Notes under the pieces: model-generated
Seen by the model: the letters and a program-made list of their open reading frames with translations, nothing else
Databases searched by the model: none
Told to the model about the DNA's origin: nothing
Made by a program: the position numbers and the translations under genes
In this document: in pieces, positions 23,743 through 32,906 of the stretch
Layout: each line of letters starts with the position of its first letter
Numbering within the stretch: the stretch's first letter is position 1
Assembly: GCA_014384025.1 (NCBI GenBank)
Contig: JACNGQ010000176.1
Span: 1 to 32,979, forward strand
Length of the DNA: 32,979 nt
Reading direction: 5' to 3'
From: Planctomycetota bacterium
Lineage (GTDB): Bacteria > Planctomycetota > Phycisphaerae > Sedimentisphaerales > Anaerobacaceae

Positions 23743-24612
23743 CTACTCTGTGATTGTGAATGTTTCAATCAGACTTTTTAATTTTCCGATATCCGGCTCG
23801 CGCTCGTATAAAGGTTTTTGATTTTCTTTATATATACCGATATTTTCTTCAAAAGTTCTTTTGTCGGGATTGATATAAAAGATTCCAAGCGGGAACGGTT
23901 CATTTTCAGTTGCCTTCGTAAACGCTTCATTTCTATTGGATGGGTCGTGTGAATCGTCAAGATAATAGGTGTTTTTCTTAAACCACTCGAAAGTGTTGAG
24001 CTTGTTAAATGTTACGCAGGGCTGGAATATATCAACCAGAGCGTAGCCTTTATGTTCGATTGCTTTCTTTATTATTTCCTTTGTCTGCTCTGCGTCGCCG
24101 GAAAAAGCCCTTGCGACAAAAGAGGCATCCAGCGCAATAGCAACCGCGAGCGGATTGAACGGCTCAAGAAACACACCGCCGACCTGTACCGGCGTCTTAA
24201 AGCCTGTTTGACTTGTGGGTGACGCTTGTCCCTTTGTCAGGCCGTAAACCATATTATTATGAACAATATTTGTTATGTTCGGATTTCTGCGTATCGTATG
24301 TATAAAATGATTGCCGCCTTCCCCGTACATATCGCCGTCGCCGCTTTCGGCTATAACCGTCAGAGCGGGATTTGTCGCTTTTATGGCCGTTGCCGGCGGC
24401 AGGGCCCGTCCGTGCAGACCGTTGAATACATTTGCTTTGAGGTAATGAGGGATTTTTGCCGCCTGGCCTATACCGGAAACCATTACAAGATTTGTCGGTT
24501 CAATTGTCAACTCCGCCAGAGCTTGTTTTAGTATTTTTAGAATGGGAAAATTACCGCAGCCCGGACACCAGGCTATATCCATGCCGGCCATGTTAAAAAT
24601 TTCAGTATCCAT
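23743..24612 (-). CDS. korB: 2-oxoacid:ferredoxin oxidoreductase beta subunit
   Basis: The thiamine diphosphate subunit, 289 residues, of an enzyme that oxidatively decarboxylates a 2-oxo acid and reduces ferredoxin. Visible are WCPGCGN (15-21), part of the cluster/TPP region, the TPP-binding motif [20 protein letters not shown] (91-110, Mg site ending in VHNN at 117-120), and the [14 protein letters not shown] segment (199-212) typical of 2-oxoglutarate-type KorB and related VorB proteins. It follows korA by ten bases on the same strand; the Shine-Dalgarno sequence is weak (TAGAGAC). The substrate, 2-oxoglutarate or branched-chain 2-oxo acids, cannot be fixed by sequence reading alone. Confidence 0.92.
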   Translation of the reverse strand: MDTEIFNMAGMDIAWCPGCGNFPILKILKQALAELTIEPTNLVMVSGIGQAAKIPHYLKANVFNGLHGRALPPATAIKATNPALTVIAESGDGDMYGEGGNHFIHTIRRNPNITNIVHNNMVYGLTKGQASPTSQTGFKTPVQVGGVFLEPFNPLAVAIALDASFVARAFSGDAEQTKEIIKKAIEHKGYALVDIFQPCVTFNKLNTFEWFKKNTYYLDDSHDPSNRNEAFTKATENEPFPLGIFYINPDKRTFEENIGIYKENQKPLYEREPDIGKLKSLIETFTITE

Positions 24613-24622
24613 AGCTTTGTCT

Positions 24623-26329
24623 CTATTTCAATAAGTCATTCAATTTTTCAGCCAGCTCTTCGACATAAAAACTCAGACCGTCATATTTGAGAATCCTGTC
24701 ACTAATCTCGATGCCTGTATGAAGTTTTATTAATTTTGCGAATTGGGAGGTGGCGTTGTTTTCAACTATTATAATTCTCCTGGCTTTTTTTAGATAATCG
24801 CTCGTTTGGCCCGGCAGGGGGTACACCTGCTTGAAATGCAGAAATGCCGTGTCGTCCCTGCCGAGATTTTTCACGGCCTCTCTTACGATATTGTATGTCG
24901 AACCCCAGCACACTATCAGGTTTTTATAATCCTCAGAACCAACCAATTCGGGCGGGATTGATTCATCTTTTAACAGTTCGAGCTTCTTCAATCTTTTATC
25001 GACCATCTCGACTCTTAAACCAAGGTCTTCCGTAATGTGTCCGGCCTCATCGTGCTCGTCGCTGTCAACAGCGACCAGCCCTTTTCCGTAGCCGGGTATT
25101 CCGCGGGGAGAAATGCCATCGTCCGTCAATTTATATCTTTTGTAATCGGCATCTGTTTGGACTATGTGTTTTTCGATACTAACGTCCGACAAATCAGGAC
25201 AAGCGGTATTGTAGTATGAATCCACAAAATATTGGTCGGTGAGTATGAATACCGGTATCTGATACTTCTCGGCCAAATCAAACGCTTTCCGGGTCAGGTA
25301 AAAGCCATCTTGAATCTTTCCGGGTGCGAGCAATATTCTGGGAAATTCACCGTGCCCTGCATAAAGGGCCAGTTCAAGGTCGGCCTGTTCGGTCCTTGTG
25401 GGCAACCCTGTTGCCGGGCCGGGCCTTTGGGCAAGATGAATCACAATCGGGCTCTCAAGAATCCCGGCCAGACTTAGACCTTCTGTCATAAGGGCAAAAC
25501 CGCCGCCCGATGTTGTGACCATCGCTCGTGCTCCGGCATACCAGGCCCCGATGGCCATATTTATTGCGGCGATTTCATCCTCGGCCTGCTCTGCTATTAT
25601 GCCGAAATCTTTCGCCTGTTTGGCAAGAAATATCAGCACGCCGGTTGATGGGGACATAGGGTAGGAAGATATAAAGTTACAGCCCCCTGCAATAGCACCG
25701 AGAGCTACGGCCTCGGCGCCGTTTACGAGGATTTGGTCTTTAATATCGGCATCATCGTTGATATCAAATTTGATTTTGGATGAATCGGCTAAGCCGAGAC
25801 CGAGATTGAAACCTTCCTTTACTGCGGCAAGATTCTTTTGTACGACATCATCCGCTTTTGAAGAAAAGAATTTTTTCACATACTCGCTGACGGTTTGCAG
25901 CTCAATTCCAAACAAACCGGTAACTGTACCGACGGCGACAACGTTGGAATAAATTTTGTTGCCGATCTCGGTAGCTTTTTTGGTGAACGGCACATCAATA
26001 AATTTGTGCCTGGTTTGGTCGAAATCCTCGGCTATGGTTTCTTTTTCCGCCAGGATAATTGTCTGAGGAGAAATTCTTTTTTCAACGTGTCCGACAGCGC
26101 CCTTGTTAAGAGGTATAAGAATGTCAATGCGGTTTATATAGGCACAAACAGGCCCTGAGGATACTCGTATTTCAGTGGAATTTATACCGCCGCGGACACG
26201 CGACATATATTCCTTCGTTGCGAAAACATTGTAACCGGCGAGCTTGAAAATTCTCGTTAAGAGATATTCGACAGTCTGGATGCCCTGTCCGGCCTGGCCG
26301 CATAAAACGATGGAGAGGTCTTTTCTCAT
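24623..26329 (-). CDS. korA: 2-oxoacid:ferredoxin oxidoreductase gamma-alpha fusion
   Basis: A 568-residue fusion of the gamma (about 1-190: [28 protein letters not shown]) and alpha subunits (about 200-568: [70 protein letters not shown]). This fused form is common in bacterial KorA/PorA-like proteins. The start ATG 26329 has AAAGGGGA eight bases ahead; upstream in-frame TTG and ATG codons lack a properly spaced site. No separate ferredoxin (delta) subunit gene accompanies the pair, so external ferredoxin must be the acceptor, perhaps the same pool used by the hydrogenase/Hdr complex. The gene order rubrerythrin-korA-korB suggests one transcript. Confidence 0.93.
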   Translation of the reverse strand: MRKDLSIVLCGQAGQGIQTVEYLLTRIFKLAGYNVFATKEYMSRVRGGINSTEIRVSSGPVCAYINRIDILIPLNKGAVGHVEKRISPQTIILAEKETIAEDFDQTRHKFIDVPFTKKATEIGNKIYSNVVAVGTVTGLFGIELQTVSEYVKKFFSSKADDVVQKNLAAVKEGFNLGLGLADSSKIKFDINDDADIKDQILVNGAEAVALGAIAGGCNFISSYPMSPSTGVLIFLAKQAKDFGIIAEQAEDEIAAINMAIGAWYAGARAMVTTSGGGFALMTEGLSLAGILESPIVIHLAQRPGPATGLPTRTEQADLELALYAGHGEFPRILLAPGKIQDGFYLTRKAFDLAEKYQIPVFILTDQYFVDSYYNTACPDLSDVSIEKHIVQTDADYKRYKLTDDGISPRGIPGYGKGLVAVDSDEHDEAGHITEDLGLRVEMVDKRLKKLELLKDESIPPELVGSEDYKNLIVCWGSTYNIVREAVKNLGRDDTAFLHFKQVYPLPGQTSDYLKKARRIIIVENNATSQFAKLIKLHTGIEISDRILKYDGLSFYVEELAEKLNDLLK

Positions 26330-26360
26330 TATAAACATCCCCTTTACGAACAAGTACTAT

Positions 26361-26846
26361 TCAATAGTCTTCCAGATGAAAAAACTCGGCATCCTCAAGC
26401 CATTGTTCCGGCCGGGATACAAAATCAATTATATTATCGAGTAAGAGATAATGTTTATTTTCTTCATCTGCCAATTTAAGAAAAAGCTCTTTCTGATATT
26501 CTTCCGTTACTTCATTGGCTTTTTCCTTGTAGAAGTCCCGGCTCTTTTTCTCGATGTCCTGCGCTTTTTTATAAAGCTCCGTTTGCTTTATGTCAAAATC
26601 AAAACTTTCACCTGATTCTTTGATTTGGACAAAGACATTCTTCGCATCGGTCAAAATTTCGGACTCAGCGATTTGTGTCTTTTGAGTTTTAATTTTCTCT
26701 AAGGCGTTGTAGTGTTTAACCTCTTCATCGGCCAGCATGATCAAAATAGTTTTCATACCGTTATTGCCGGTTTTTTGGGCCAACCGGCGATAATAATCTT
26801 CGCCGTCCTTTTCCATCTGCATTGCATATTCGAATATATTTGTCAT
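26361..26846 (-). CDS. Rubrerythrin-like di-iron ferritin-family protein
   Basis: A 161-residue four-helix di-iron protein. Iron-ligand motifs are E16 in EKDGEDYY and EExxH (E42, H45), and in the second half E99 with EExxH-like E129 and H132 (DEENKHY). The C-terminal rubredoxin domain of classic rubrerythrin is missing, so electrons must come from another carrier. The family reduces peroxide in anaerobes. I chose ATG 26846 because TTGAGGAAAAAC precedes it; the TTG four codons upstream contains that site. It is 31 bases upstream of korA and may protect the oxygen-sensitive enzyme. Confidence 0.9.
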   Translation of the reverse strand: MTNIFEYAMQMEKDGEDYYRRLAQKTGNNGMKTILIMLADEEVKHYNALEKIKTQKTQIAESEILTDAKNVFVQIKESGESFDFDIKQTELYKKAQDIEKKSRDFYKEKANEVTEEYQKELFLKLADEENKHYLLLDNIIDFVSRPEQWLEDAEFFHLEDY

Positions 26847-26903
26847 GTTTTTCCTCAATTTAATGTGTTATCTTCATAAACTGCTAATGTAAGCATCAAT
26901 CGG

Positions 26904-29090
26904 CTACTTTGTTTTATAGATGTCGGATAATAATTTGTCAAGGTCGTCGATCTTGTTTACAGGCCGGTTGCAAGCGTAGTTTTCACACACATAAGCTGTT
27001 GCCTTGCCCTCTATGGCAGTTAGATTTTGAATAAATGGGATTGTTTTGTCAATAGCAGAGTTTGCTTTTTCCTGTTGGTGGAGTAATAAAACTGCATTCG
27101 GCAGAAATTTGTTACGTATCAGCTTGAGCATCTGCTGTGTGTCCACTGCATCGGCGTTGCCGGCAATCACTATTTCCTGCGTCGGACCGAGCCGAAAGTT
27201 CAATGCTGTCAGCATTTCAGAAGAATAGCCTGACGATTGTTTCAACTGCCGCGAGAAAGATTCGAGCACTTTACCGCCTTGTTCTGTGAAGTGTTGATTC
27301 ATAGTCAACTTACCCAGCTTCAATAAAGCTAATGCTGCGGCTGAATTCCCGGAAGGAATCACTCCATCGGTGCTCGGCTTAATGCGGGCAATCAGTTTTT
27401 CGCTGTCTTTACCGGTGAGAAAAAATCCCCCTTGCTCATTATCGGCATACAGCTTTAACATTTCCTCGGCGAGTATTTTTGCATCAATGAGCCATTTGGT
27501 CTCGAAAGACGCTCCATATAAGTCCAAAAGGCCCGTTATTGTAAAAGCATAATCGTCAAGAAAGGCAAGCTCGACAGCGCGGCCATGGCGGTAATATCGC
27601 ATCAGTCTGTTTTTTTTGTGCAAAGCATTTAATATAAATTTTCCCGCTCGCTCGGCGGCTCTGATATATTTTTCTTCCTGCAGAACCGCGCCGCCGTAAG
27701 CCATCGAAGAAATCATCAGGCCATTCCATGCAGTGATGATTTTGTCGTCTCTATGCGGGCGGATTCTTTTTGCCCGTTCGTCGAAAATCTTTGAACGGGC
27801 ATTTGACAGAATGTTCATTATTGCCGTATGGTCTTTTTGGAACTTTTCTTCCAACTGTGCCATCGACATTTCAATATTGAGAATAGTTTTATTATCTTCA
27901 AAATTGCCATTCTCTGTAACGCCATAATAAGCTGCGAATATTTCGGCTTCGTCTTTATCTAATATTGAGTTGATTTGCTTTAGGTCCCAGACATAAAACA
28001 CACCTTCTTTTCCCTCGCTGTCGGCATCTTCGGCGCTATAGAAGCCGCCTTTGGGGTCGGTCATGTCCCTCAGGACATAATCAAAAATCTCCCTCGCTGT
28101 CGCTGCGTACTTTTTGTTCCCGGTAGCCTGATATGCCTGGAGATAGACCTTACTCACAAGTGCCTGGTCGTAAAGCATCTTCTCGAAATGCGGAACAAGC
28201 CACCGTCCATCGGTTGCGTAACGATGAAAGCCGCCGCCGATATGGTCATATATGCCGCCTTTGGCCATGACATCGAGAGTTTTTTCAACCATTTGCAGGG
28301 CCTGCGTATCGTTTGTCCGATGCCAGTAAGAAAGCAGCATTGAAAGGTTGGTCGGCTGCGGGAATTTCGGGGCCGGCCCGAAACCGCCATTAGCGGCGTC
28401 GAAAGTGGCCCTGAAATAATCGAATCCGGCTTGAAGCATATCCGCCGATAGTGTCTCTTTTTCAGTCGGCCCGGTCAGGTTTGCCAGAACTTCACTTATT
28501 TTGTCTGAGGAATCGACCAGTTCCTGCCGCTTGTTTTTCCATGCCTCCGCAATAGACAACAGCACCCGCTCAAAACCCGGACGACCGTATATATCTTTTG
28601 GCGGAAAATACGTTCCACCGTAAAAGGGCTTGCCCTCAGGTGTAAGAAAAACCGATAGAGGCCAACCGCCCGAACCTGTCATCATCTGAACGGCATTCAT
28701 ATATATCCCGTCAATGTCCGGCCTGTGCTCCCTATCTACCTTTATACAAATGAAATACTGGTTCATTATTCCGGCAATTTGTTCGTTTTCAAAACTCTCT
28801 CTTTCCATCACATGACACCAGTGACAGGTGGAATAGCCGATGGATAGAAATACAGGTTTGTCCTCTTTTTTTGCCCGTTCGAAGGCCTCTTGGCCCCACG
28901 GATACCAATCAACAGGATTATGAGCGTGTTGCAGCAGATAGGGACTGGTCTCGTTGATAAGTCTGTTTGTATATTTATATACGGCCATTGTCGTCGGCAT
29001 ATTCTTTTCTCCGGCTATCTTAAAGACCCCTATCATAAGACATACAAAAGCAACGGGGCTTAGAATCCAATGAAAAAGCTTTCGTGCCAT
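26904..29090 (-). CDS. DUF255/YyaL thioredoxin-fold protein with N-terminal hydrophobic segment
   Basis: A protein of up to 728 residues related to YyaL and animal SPATA20. The DUF255 thioredoxin-like domain comes first ([25 protein letters not shown] at about 41-65, then [14 protein letters not shown] with a CxxC pair), followed by a glucan-hydrolase-like (alpha/alpha)6 region with [17 protein letters not shown] and [14 protein letters not shown]. The function is not established in bacteria. The frame from 29090 adds about 30 residues ([20 protein letters not shown]) that look like a signal or membrane anchor but have no ribosome binding site. The ATG at 29000 has GGAGAAAAGAAT ahead and would give a cytosolic 698-residue form, so the start is open. 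Confidence 0.88.
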   Translation of the reverse strand: MARKLFHWILSPVAFVCLMIGVFKIAGEKNMPTTMAVYKYTNRLINETSPYLLQHAHNPVDWYPWGQEAFERAKKEDKPVFLSIGYSTCHWCHVMERESFENEQIAGIMNQYFICIKVDREHRPDIDGIYMNAVQMMTGSGGWPLSVFLTPEGKPFYGGTYFPPKDIYGRPGFERVLLSIAEAWKNKRQELVDSSDKISEVLANLTGPTEKETLSADMLQAGFDYFRATFDAANGGFGPAPKFPQPTNLSMLLSYWHRTNDTQALQMVEKTLDVMAKGGIYDHIGGGFHRYATDGRWLVPHFEKMLYDQALVSKVYLQAYQATGNKKYAATAREIFDYVLRDMTDPKGGFYSAEDADSEGKEGVFYVWDLKQINSILDKDEAEIFAAYYGVTENGNFEDNKTILNIEMSMAQLEEKFQKDHTAIMNILSNARSKIFDERAKRIRPHRDDKIITAWNGLMISSMAYGGAVLQEEKYIRAAERAGKFILNALHKKNRLMRYYRHGRAVELAFLDDYAFTITGLLDLYGASFETKWLIDAKILAEEMLKLYADNEQGGFFLTGKDSEKLIARIKPSTDGVIPSGNSAAALALLKLGKLTMNQHFTEQGGKVLESFSRQLKQSSGYSSEMLTALNFRLGPTQEIVIAGNADAVDTQQMLKLIRNKFLPNAVLLLHQQEKANSAIDKTIPFIQNLTAIEGKATAYVCENYACNRPVNKIDDLDKLLSDIYKTK

Positions 29091-29103
29091 TTTAATATCG
29101 TTT

Positions 29104-29736
29104 TCAAAAAACTTCGGCTATTTCTTTTACCTTTTCGATAGCTCCCTGGCGTTTTGCTCCGGCGGCATCCGGGCCGCCCTGCAAGGTTGGTTCAACGACC
29201 ACTGAGTGAATGTCCTTAAAACCAATAAATCCGAGTATAAGTTCAATATATTTTGTTTGCATATCGAGACCTTCGACACCACTACCCGGAGGATATTCAC
29301 CACCACGAGCATACACGACCAGTATTGGTTTTCCAGATACAAGCCCTTGGTATCCGGCTTCCGGACTGTAACTGAACGTATAGCCGGGCTGAACTAAAAG
29401 GTCGATGTACTGCTTGAGCCGGTAGGGAATACTGAAATTCCACATCGGAACAGCGAGGACGAATTTATCTGCCGAGGTAAACTGCTCAATCACCTGCTCG
29501 ACATCTTTCCATACCTCTTGTTCGGCTTGCGAATGCGGCTTGCCGTGCAGAATTGTATATTTGGCCTGCACCGCCAGCCCGTCGAAATTGGGAATCGGTG
29601 CGTCGAATACATTTAAAATCACAATCTCGTCATCAGGATGCTTTTGTTCGTATGCTTCGATAAAGGCATCGGCTACGGCAACGGAATGTGACCTTTGGCC
29701 TCTTGGAGAAGCCTGGATATATAAAAGCCTGCTCAT
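29104..29736 (-). CDS. azoR: FMN-dependent NADH-azoreductase
   Basis: A 210-residue flavodoxin-fold quinone/azo reductase of the AzoR/AcpD family. Typical elements are [20 protein letters not shown] at the N-terminus, the FMN motif [16 protein letters not shown], and [11 protein letters not shown] for the second FMN loop. It uses NADH to reduce quinones and azo compounds in two-electron steps and so limits radical formation. The start at ATG 29736 follows AAAGGAAAG; a frame from six codons upstream would include that site. It ends 14 bases before the DUF255 gene and probably shares its transcript. Confidence 0.94.
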   Translation of the reverse strand: MSRLLYIQASPRGQRSHSVAVADAFIEAYEQKHPDDEIVILNVFDAPIPNFDGLAVQAKYTILHGKPHSQAEQEVWKDVEQVIEQFTSADKFVLAVPMWNFSIPYRLKQYIDLLVQPGYTFSYSPEAGYQGLVSGKPILVVYARGGEYPPGSGVEGLDMQTKYIELILGFIGFKDIHSVVVEPTLQGGPDAAGAKRQGAIEKVKEIAEVF

Positions 29737-29845
29737 AATTCTTTCCTTTCTCATCTTGAGAGATTTGCGAGTTTCTTATCCAACGATAATGCGTCCACAA
29801 CTGCCTCAAAATCAGTTGCCTTAAGAACCAATCCGGCCCTTTTCC

Positions 29846-30397
29846 CTACTTCCACTTTATGTTGCAGCCTATGCTCGGTTTCTGTTCCTGGGATACCTGC
29901 TGTCCGCCAAGAACAGCATCAATCGCCGCGGTAAGATCGGCTCCGGTAACAGGTATCCCGTTGCCGGGCCGGCTGTCGTCCATCTGACCTCGATAAACAA
30001 GCGTTTTGTCACTGTCGAATAAAAAGAAGTCAGGTGTGCAGGCGGCATGATAAGCCTTCGCGATTTCCTGGGTCTCGTCATAAAGATAGGGAAAAGTAAA
30101 GCCGGCTTCTGTTGCCAGCTTGGCCATCATCTCCGGGCTGTCATCCGGATAATTATCGACATCATTTGAATTTATTCCGACAACTATGCACCCTTTTGCC
30201 TGGTATTCCTTAATAAGGGCAACGAGGCCGTCTAAAATATGTTTTACGAATGGACAATGGTTACACATAAAGATTACTAAAAAAGCCCGAGCTTCCCTGA
30301 AGTCATTTAAGGTCACCATTTTGCCTGTAGTATCGGGCAAATTAAAATCCGGCGCCGATGTTCCCAAAGGAAGCATTTCTGAAGCTGTAAGAGTCAT
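29846..30397 (-). CDS. Thioredoxin-like (AhpC/TSA-type) protein
   Basis: A 183-residue thioredoxin-fold protein with PDFNLPDTTGKMVTLNDF near the start and the redox pair CNHCPFVKH (residues about 45-53). The ACTPDFFLFD segment supplies the cis-proline region. There is no signal peptide, so it is cytoplasmic. The CNHCPFVK form marks a widespread bacterial group of unknown partner, often close to peroxiredoxins. The ATG at 30397 follows AAGGAG. It lies between the MDR reductase and azoreductase genes on the same strand; a role in thiol redox balance fits. Its C-terminal KPSIGCNIKWK is typical of this group. Confidence 0.9.
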   Translation of the reverse strand: MTLTASEMLPLGTSAPDFNLPDTTGKMVTLNDFREARAFLVIFMCNHCPFVKHILDGLVALIKEYQAKGCIVVGINSNDVDNYPDDSPEMMAKLATEAGFTFPYLYDETQEIAKAYHAACTPDFFLFDSDKTLVYRGQMDDSRPGNGIPVTGADLTAAIDAVLGGQQVSQEQKPSIGCNIKWK

Positions 30398-30428
30398 AGT
30401 AAACTCCTTAATTTTAAATTAAATTCAT

Positions 30429-31466
30429 TTATCTACAAACTTCTATAACAATCTTTCCGAACTGCCGGCCTGTTTCCATCCTGCCTGTGGCGTCTTTGAT
30501 GTTTTCCAGCTTTGCCTTTGAGTCTATGATCGGCTTTAGCTTTGCTTTTGTAACCGCCTTTATCATCTGATGCAAATCCTCTTCCGAGCCCATCGTTGAG
30601 CCGAGAATTGTCAACTGGTTCCAGTATAGCGTTCGTAGATTAGTAACCGCTTGTGCATCGGAGGTTACCCCGCACAAGACTATCTTACCGCCCCGGCGTA
30701 CCGCTGAAAAGTCAATCGGCCATGTCGCGGCTCCGACCGTATCAATAATTATATCAACGCCTCTGCCGGATGTAATATCCTTTACGTTTTGCGCTACATC
30801 TTCGACTGAGCGGTAATTAATTGTGTGGTCCGCGCCGATCTGACCTGCACGTTCCAGTTTTTCATCTGATGATGAGGTAACAATTACTTCAGCGTTTGCG
30901 AGTCTGGCCAACTGAAGAGCCGAAAGAGCAACGCCGCCGCCGATACCGTGTATTAAAACAGTCTGGCCCGGTTTAAGCTGTGCTCGTGTCATAAGCATTC
31001 GCCAGGCCGTAAGGTGCGACAATACGAATGCTCCGGCCTCGTTAAAATTCATATGGGAAGGTTTTGGCCATACGTTTCGGGATGGTACGGCCACCTGTTC
31101 AGCAAAAGTTCCCCGTCGGGTCAAACCCATAATCCCGAATGAAATACATTCGCTATGCTCACCTCGATTACAATATTCACAGCTGCCGCAGCTCAGGCCC
31201 GGATTGACGATCACTTCATCACCGACAGTTACATTTGTTACTTTTGAACCGGCGGCAACCACAACACCTGCGGCGTCAGAGCCGGGAATATGCGGTTTCG
31301 GCAGGTTAAGGTTGCCCCTGCCTTTTCTTACCCAGATATCCAGATGATTCAGACCGGCGGAATGGACTTTAATGACGACTTCGTCTTCAGTATATTTAGG
31401 CTCAGGGACTTCTTCAACCTTGAGCTTGTCCAGTTCGCCGTGTTCATGAATAATTACTGCTTTCAT
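30429..31466 (-). CDS. Medium-chain reductase (MDR), zinc alcohol dehydrogenase superfamily
   Basis: A 345-residue NAD(P)-dependent MDR enzyme. The structural zinc loop is intact: SCGSCEYCNRGEHSEC (four Cys, near residues 93-108). The catalytic zinc is probably absent: where alcohol dehydrogenases have Cys and GHE, this protein reads GLNHLDIWVRKG and PGSDAAG. The nucleotide loop is GIGGGVALSALQLA (about 175-188). This pattern belongs to the quinone-reductase/enoyl-reductase side of the superfamily, so reduction of activated double bonds or quinones is more likely than alcohol oxidation. The ATG at 31466 follows GGGGTATTTTTA. The thioredoxin-like gene follows downstream after 31 bases, suggesting one operon. 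Confidence 0.9.
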   Translation of the reverse strand: MKAVIIHEHGELDKLKVEEVPEPKYTEDEVVIKVHSAGLNHLDIWVRKGRGNLNLPKPHIPGSDAAGVVVAAGSKVTNVTVGDEVIVNPGLSCGSCEYCNRGEHSECISFGIMGLTRRGTFAEQVAVPSRNVWPKPSHMNFNEAGAFVLSHLTAWRMLMTRAQLKPGQTVLIHGIGGGVALSALQLARLANAEVIVTSSSDEKLERAGQIGADHTINYRSVEDVAQNVKDITSGRGVDIIIDTVGAATWPIDFSAVRRGGKIVLCGVTSDAQAVTNLRTLYWNQLTILGSTMGSEEDLHQMIKAVTKAKLKPIIDSKAKLENIKDATGRMETGRQFGKIVIEVCR

Positions 31467-31561
31467 TAAAAATACCCCAACATGTGCCAGCCTTCACCAG
31501 TCAAAAATGGATTTATGCTGTTAATTACCTTCTGAATCAAGCTGTTTAAATATGAGTTTGG

Positions 31562-31846
31562 CTATCTAATTTCTTTCGGTTGACAAACTGCCCCTCTGGA
31601 AGGTGTAACTCTTCCACAGCCCTTGCAGACATATTTCATCTCTGCCGCCATAGGCGCGCAAACGTGCCTGGGATCGCTGGTGGAGATGCCGCAATGTCGG
31701 CAAATATATACTTCTTCGGCCTTTTTGGGAGAACAAAGATGAGAGCGGGTTTTTGTGACCTTCCCGCAGCTTGAACAGGTATAAATAGCAGGTTTCTTTG
31801 CTTTTGTGGTTTTGCTTTTATTCTTTTGTTTTGTGGTCTTTGCCAT
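31562..31846 (-). CDS. Small triple CxxC-repeat (zinc-ribbon-like) protein
   Basis: A 94-residue protein with a lysine-rich tail (AKTTKQKNKSKTTKAKKPA) followed by three copies of a 25-residue unit. The units start YTCSSCGKVT, YICRHCGIST and YVCKGCGRVT and have cysteines at 24, 27, 38; 49, 52, 63; and 74, 77, 88. Units one and two place a His two residues before the third Cys (SHLC, RHVC), giving a likely CxxC...HxC zinc site; unit three has GAVC and lacks it. The basic tail suggests nucleic-acid or ribosome contact. I chose ATG 31846, with AATGAGA ahead; two ATG codons lie just upstream in frame. I know no named family for it. Confidence 0.75.
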   Translation of the reverse strand: MAKTTKQKNKSKTTKAKKPAIYTCSSCGKVTKTRSHLCSPKKAEEVYICRHCGISTSDPRHVCAPMAAEMKYVCKGCGRVTPSRGAVCQPKEIR

Positions 31847-31923
31847 AATATATCTCATTATCAACTATCGAATAATCCTTCACGGTGTCATTGCCATAAA
31901 AATGCATTATTCTTCTGTTCAAG

Positions 31924-32118
31924 TTATCCGTTTAACTTTTTGTAAAAGATCATACTCTGTAAAATAGCTGAAAGCAGCATAAAGACTATCCGGTCAAATC
32001 CTTCCTCCGAAGCCGGTTTGCTGTTTAATATTGAGTCCGCTGTTATAGTGGCACTTCCACATTTTCCCGGCAAGCGGGTGTATATGAACACCGCTCTTTT
32101 AACAGTCCCTCTTATCAT
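31924..32118 (-). CDS. Small protein of unknown function, predicted hydrophobic C-terminal helix
   Basis: A 64-residue frame starting MIRGTVKRAVFIYTR, with a hydrophobic stretch FDRIVFMLLSAILQSMIF near the end that could be one membrane helix. I do not recognise a family. Support comes from a good AAAAGGAGTAAACAG site before ATG 32118 and its position 22 bases after the receiver gene on the same strand. It does not contain a LuxR-type helix-turn-helix, so it is not the missing output domain of that regulator. Confidence 0.5.
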   Translation of the reverse strand: MIRGTVKRAVFIYTRLPGKCGSATITADSILNSKPASEEGFDRIVFMLLSAILQSMIFYKKLNG

Positions 32119-32140
32119 CTGTTTACTCCTTTTCAACTTT

Positions 32141-32632
32141 TTAAGTTGCCTTTTTGATGTTTATGCTGTCATCGATAATGGAAATCGTGTCTGACAGATT
32201 TTTTGCCATTTTACTGTCGCTGACATAAATTTTACCGCTTAAAACAAGTCGGATTGCCGTTATTATTTTTTCGGCCGCCTCGTATTTTGCAACATATCCT
32301 GAAGCCCCGGCCCTGAGGGCACGTTGGGCGTAAAACAGCCCCTCGTACATGGAAAGTATAAGAACAATCATTTTTGGACTGCGTAATTTCATTATTTCAG
32401 TCAGTTCAAACCCGTTTAAACCTTCCAGCGAAATATCCACAATGGCCAGGTCATAATGCTGACCGGCCATAGCTTTTAGGGCTTGAGCGGCATTCTCGGC
32501 CTCAGAGCAGACCATGAGGTCAAATTCCGTCTCGATTAACTTTATCAAACCCTGGCGCACTATAGCATGGTCATCAACAACCAAAATCCTGGTTTTATTT
32601 TTTCGGGCGCCCTGTTGTACTTTTGACTTCAT
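32141..32632 (-). CDS. NarL-like receiver protein lacking its HTH domain
   Basis: A 163-residue protein whose receiver domain is of the NarL/FixJ kind: acidic pair D20-D21 (VVDDHAIVRQG), phospho-acceptor D66 (IVDISLEGLNG), the LILSMYE strand and RAGASGYVAK with the conserved Lys. NarL proteins continue with an LTxRExEVL helix-turn-helix; here only about 25 residues (VSDSKMAKNLSDTISIIDD) follow. The start at ATG 32632 has GGAGG directly ahead; the frame goes on 18 codons upstream without support. It overlaps the 3' end of the FlgM-like gene by 38 bases, so the two are probably translated together. Confidence 0.85.
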   Translation of the reverse strand: MKSKVQQGARKNKTRILVVDDHAIVRQGLIKLIETEFDLMVCSEAENAAQALKAMAGQHYDLAIVDISLEGLNGFELTEIMKLRSPKMIVLILSMYEGLFYAQRALRAGASGYVAKYEAAEKIITAIRLVLSGKIYVSDSKMAKNLSDTISIIDDSINIKKAT

Positions 32633-32906
32633 TTTCCTCCATCCTCTTTGTGATAAGGTCCTCAACGAGTCTATCAGCAGCCACATTTAATCGTTCATTT
32701 ATACCGTATTTTCCCGCATCAAGCCGGCAACGAACAGCAAGGATTTTTTCCCTACGGGCTTTCGGCAGCGAAGCAACCTTTTCTAATAATCGGGCAGTAC
32801 TTCCCTGTCTTACCTTATTACCCCGCGCATTCGGCGTTGTAGTTCGTACACGCTCTACGGCCGCACTCGACTCGTGCTTTTGTCCTTTAACCGGTAAAGC
32901 CAACAT
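32595..32906 (-). CDS. FlgM-like anti-sigma factor candidate
   Basis: A 103-residue, basic, low-complexity protein. Residues 49-87 (KARREKILAVRCRLDAGKYGINERLNVAADRLVEDLI, quoted here in parts: RREKILAVR, DAGKYGIN, AADRLVEDL) match the C-terminal pattern of FlgM, the anti-sigma-28 factor: a helix, a G-x-Y turn and a second helix. The N-terminal 45 residues look disordered, as in FlgM. The ATG at 32906 follows AAAGGAG. A short CAGGT/ACCTG stem and a TATAGT box lie upstream (about 32930-32960), near the window edge. No flagellar gene is in view, so the sigma partner is uncertain. Confidence 0.6.
   Translation of the reverse strand: MLALPVKGQKHESSAAVERVRTTTPNARGNKVRQGSTARLLEKVASLPKARREKILAVRCRLDAGKYGINERLNVAADRLVEDLITKRMEENEVKSTTGRPKK

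Noticed and set aside
23599-23781. 60-codon plus-strand frame
   Set aside because: TTG start, no ribosome binding site, overlap with the end of korB and no recognisable features.
31924-32140. Frameshifted HTH domain downstream of the NarL-like receiver
   Set aside because: No LTxRExEVL-like sequence is present in any frame; the small protein there has its own ribosome binding site.
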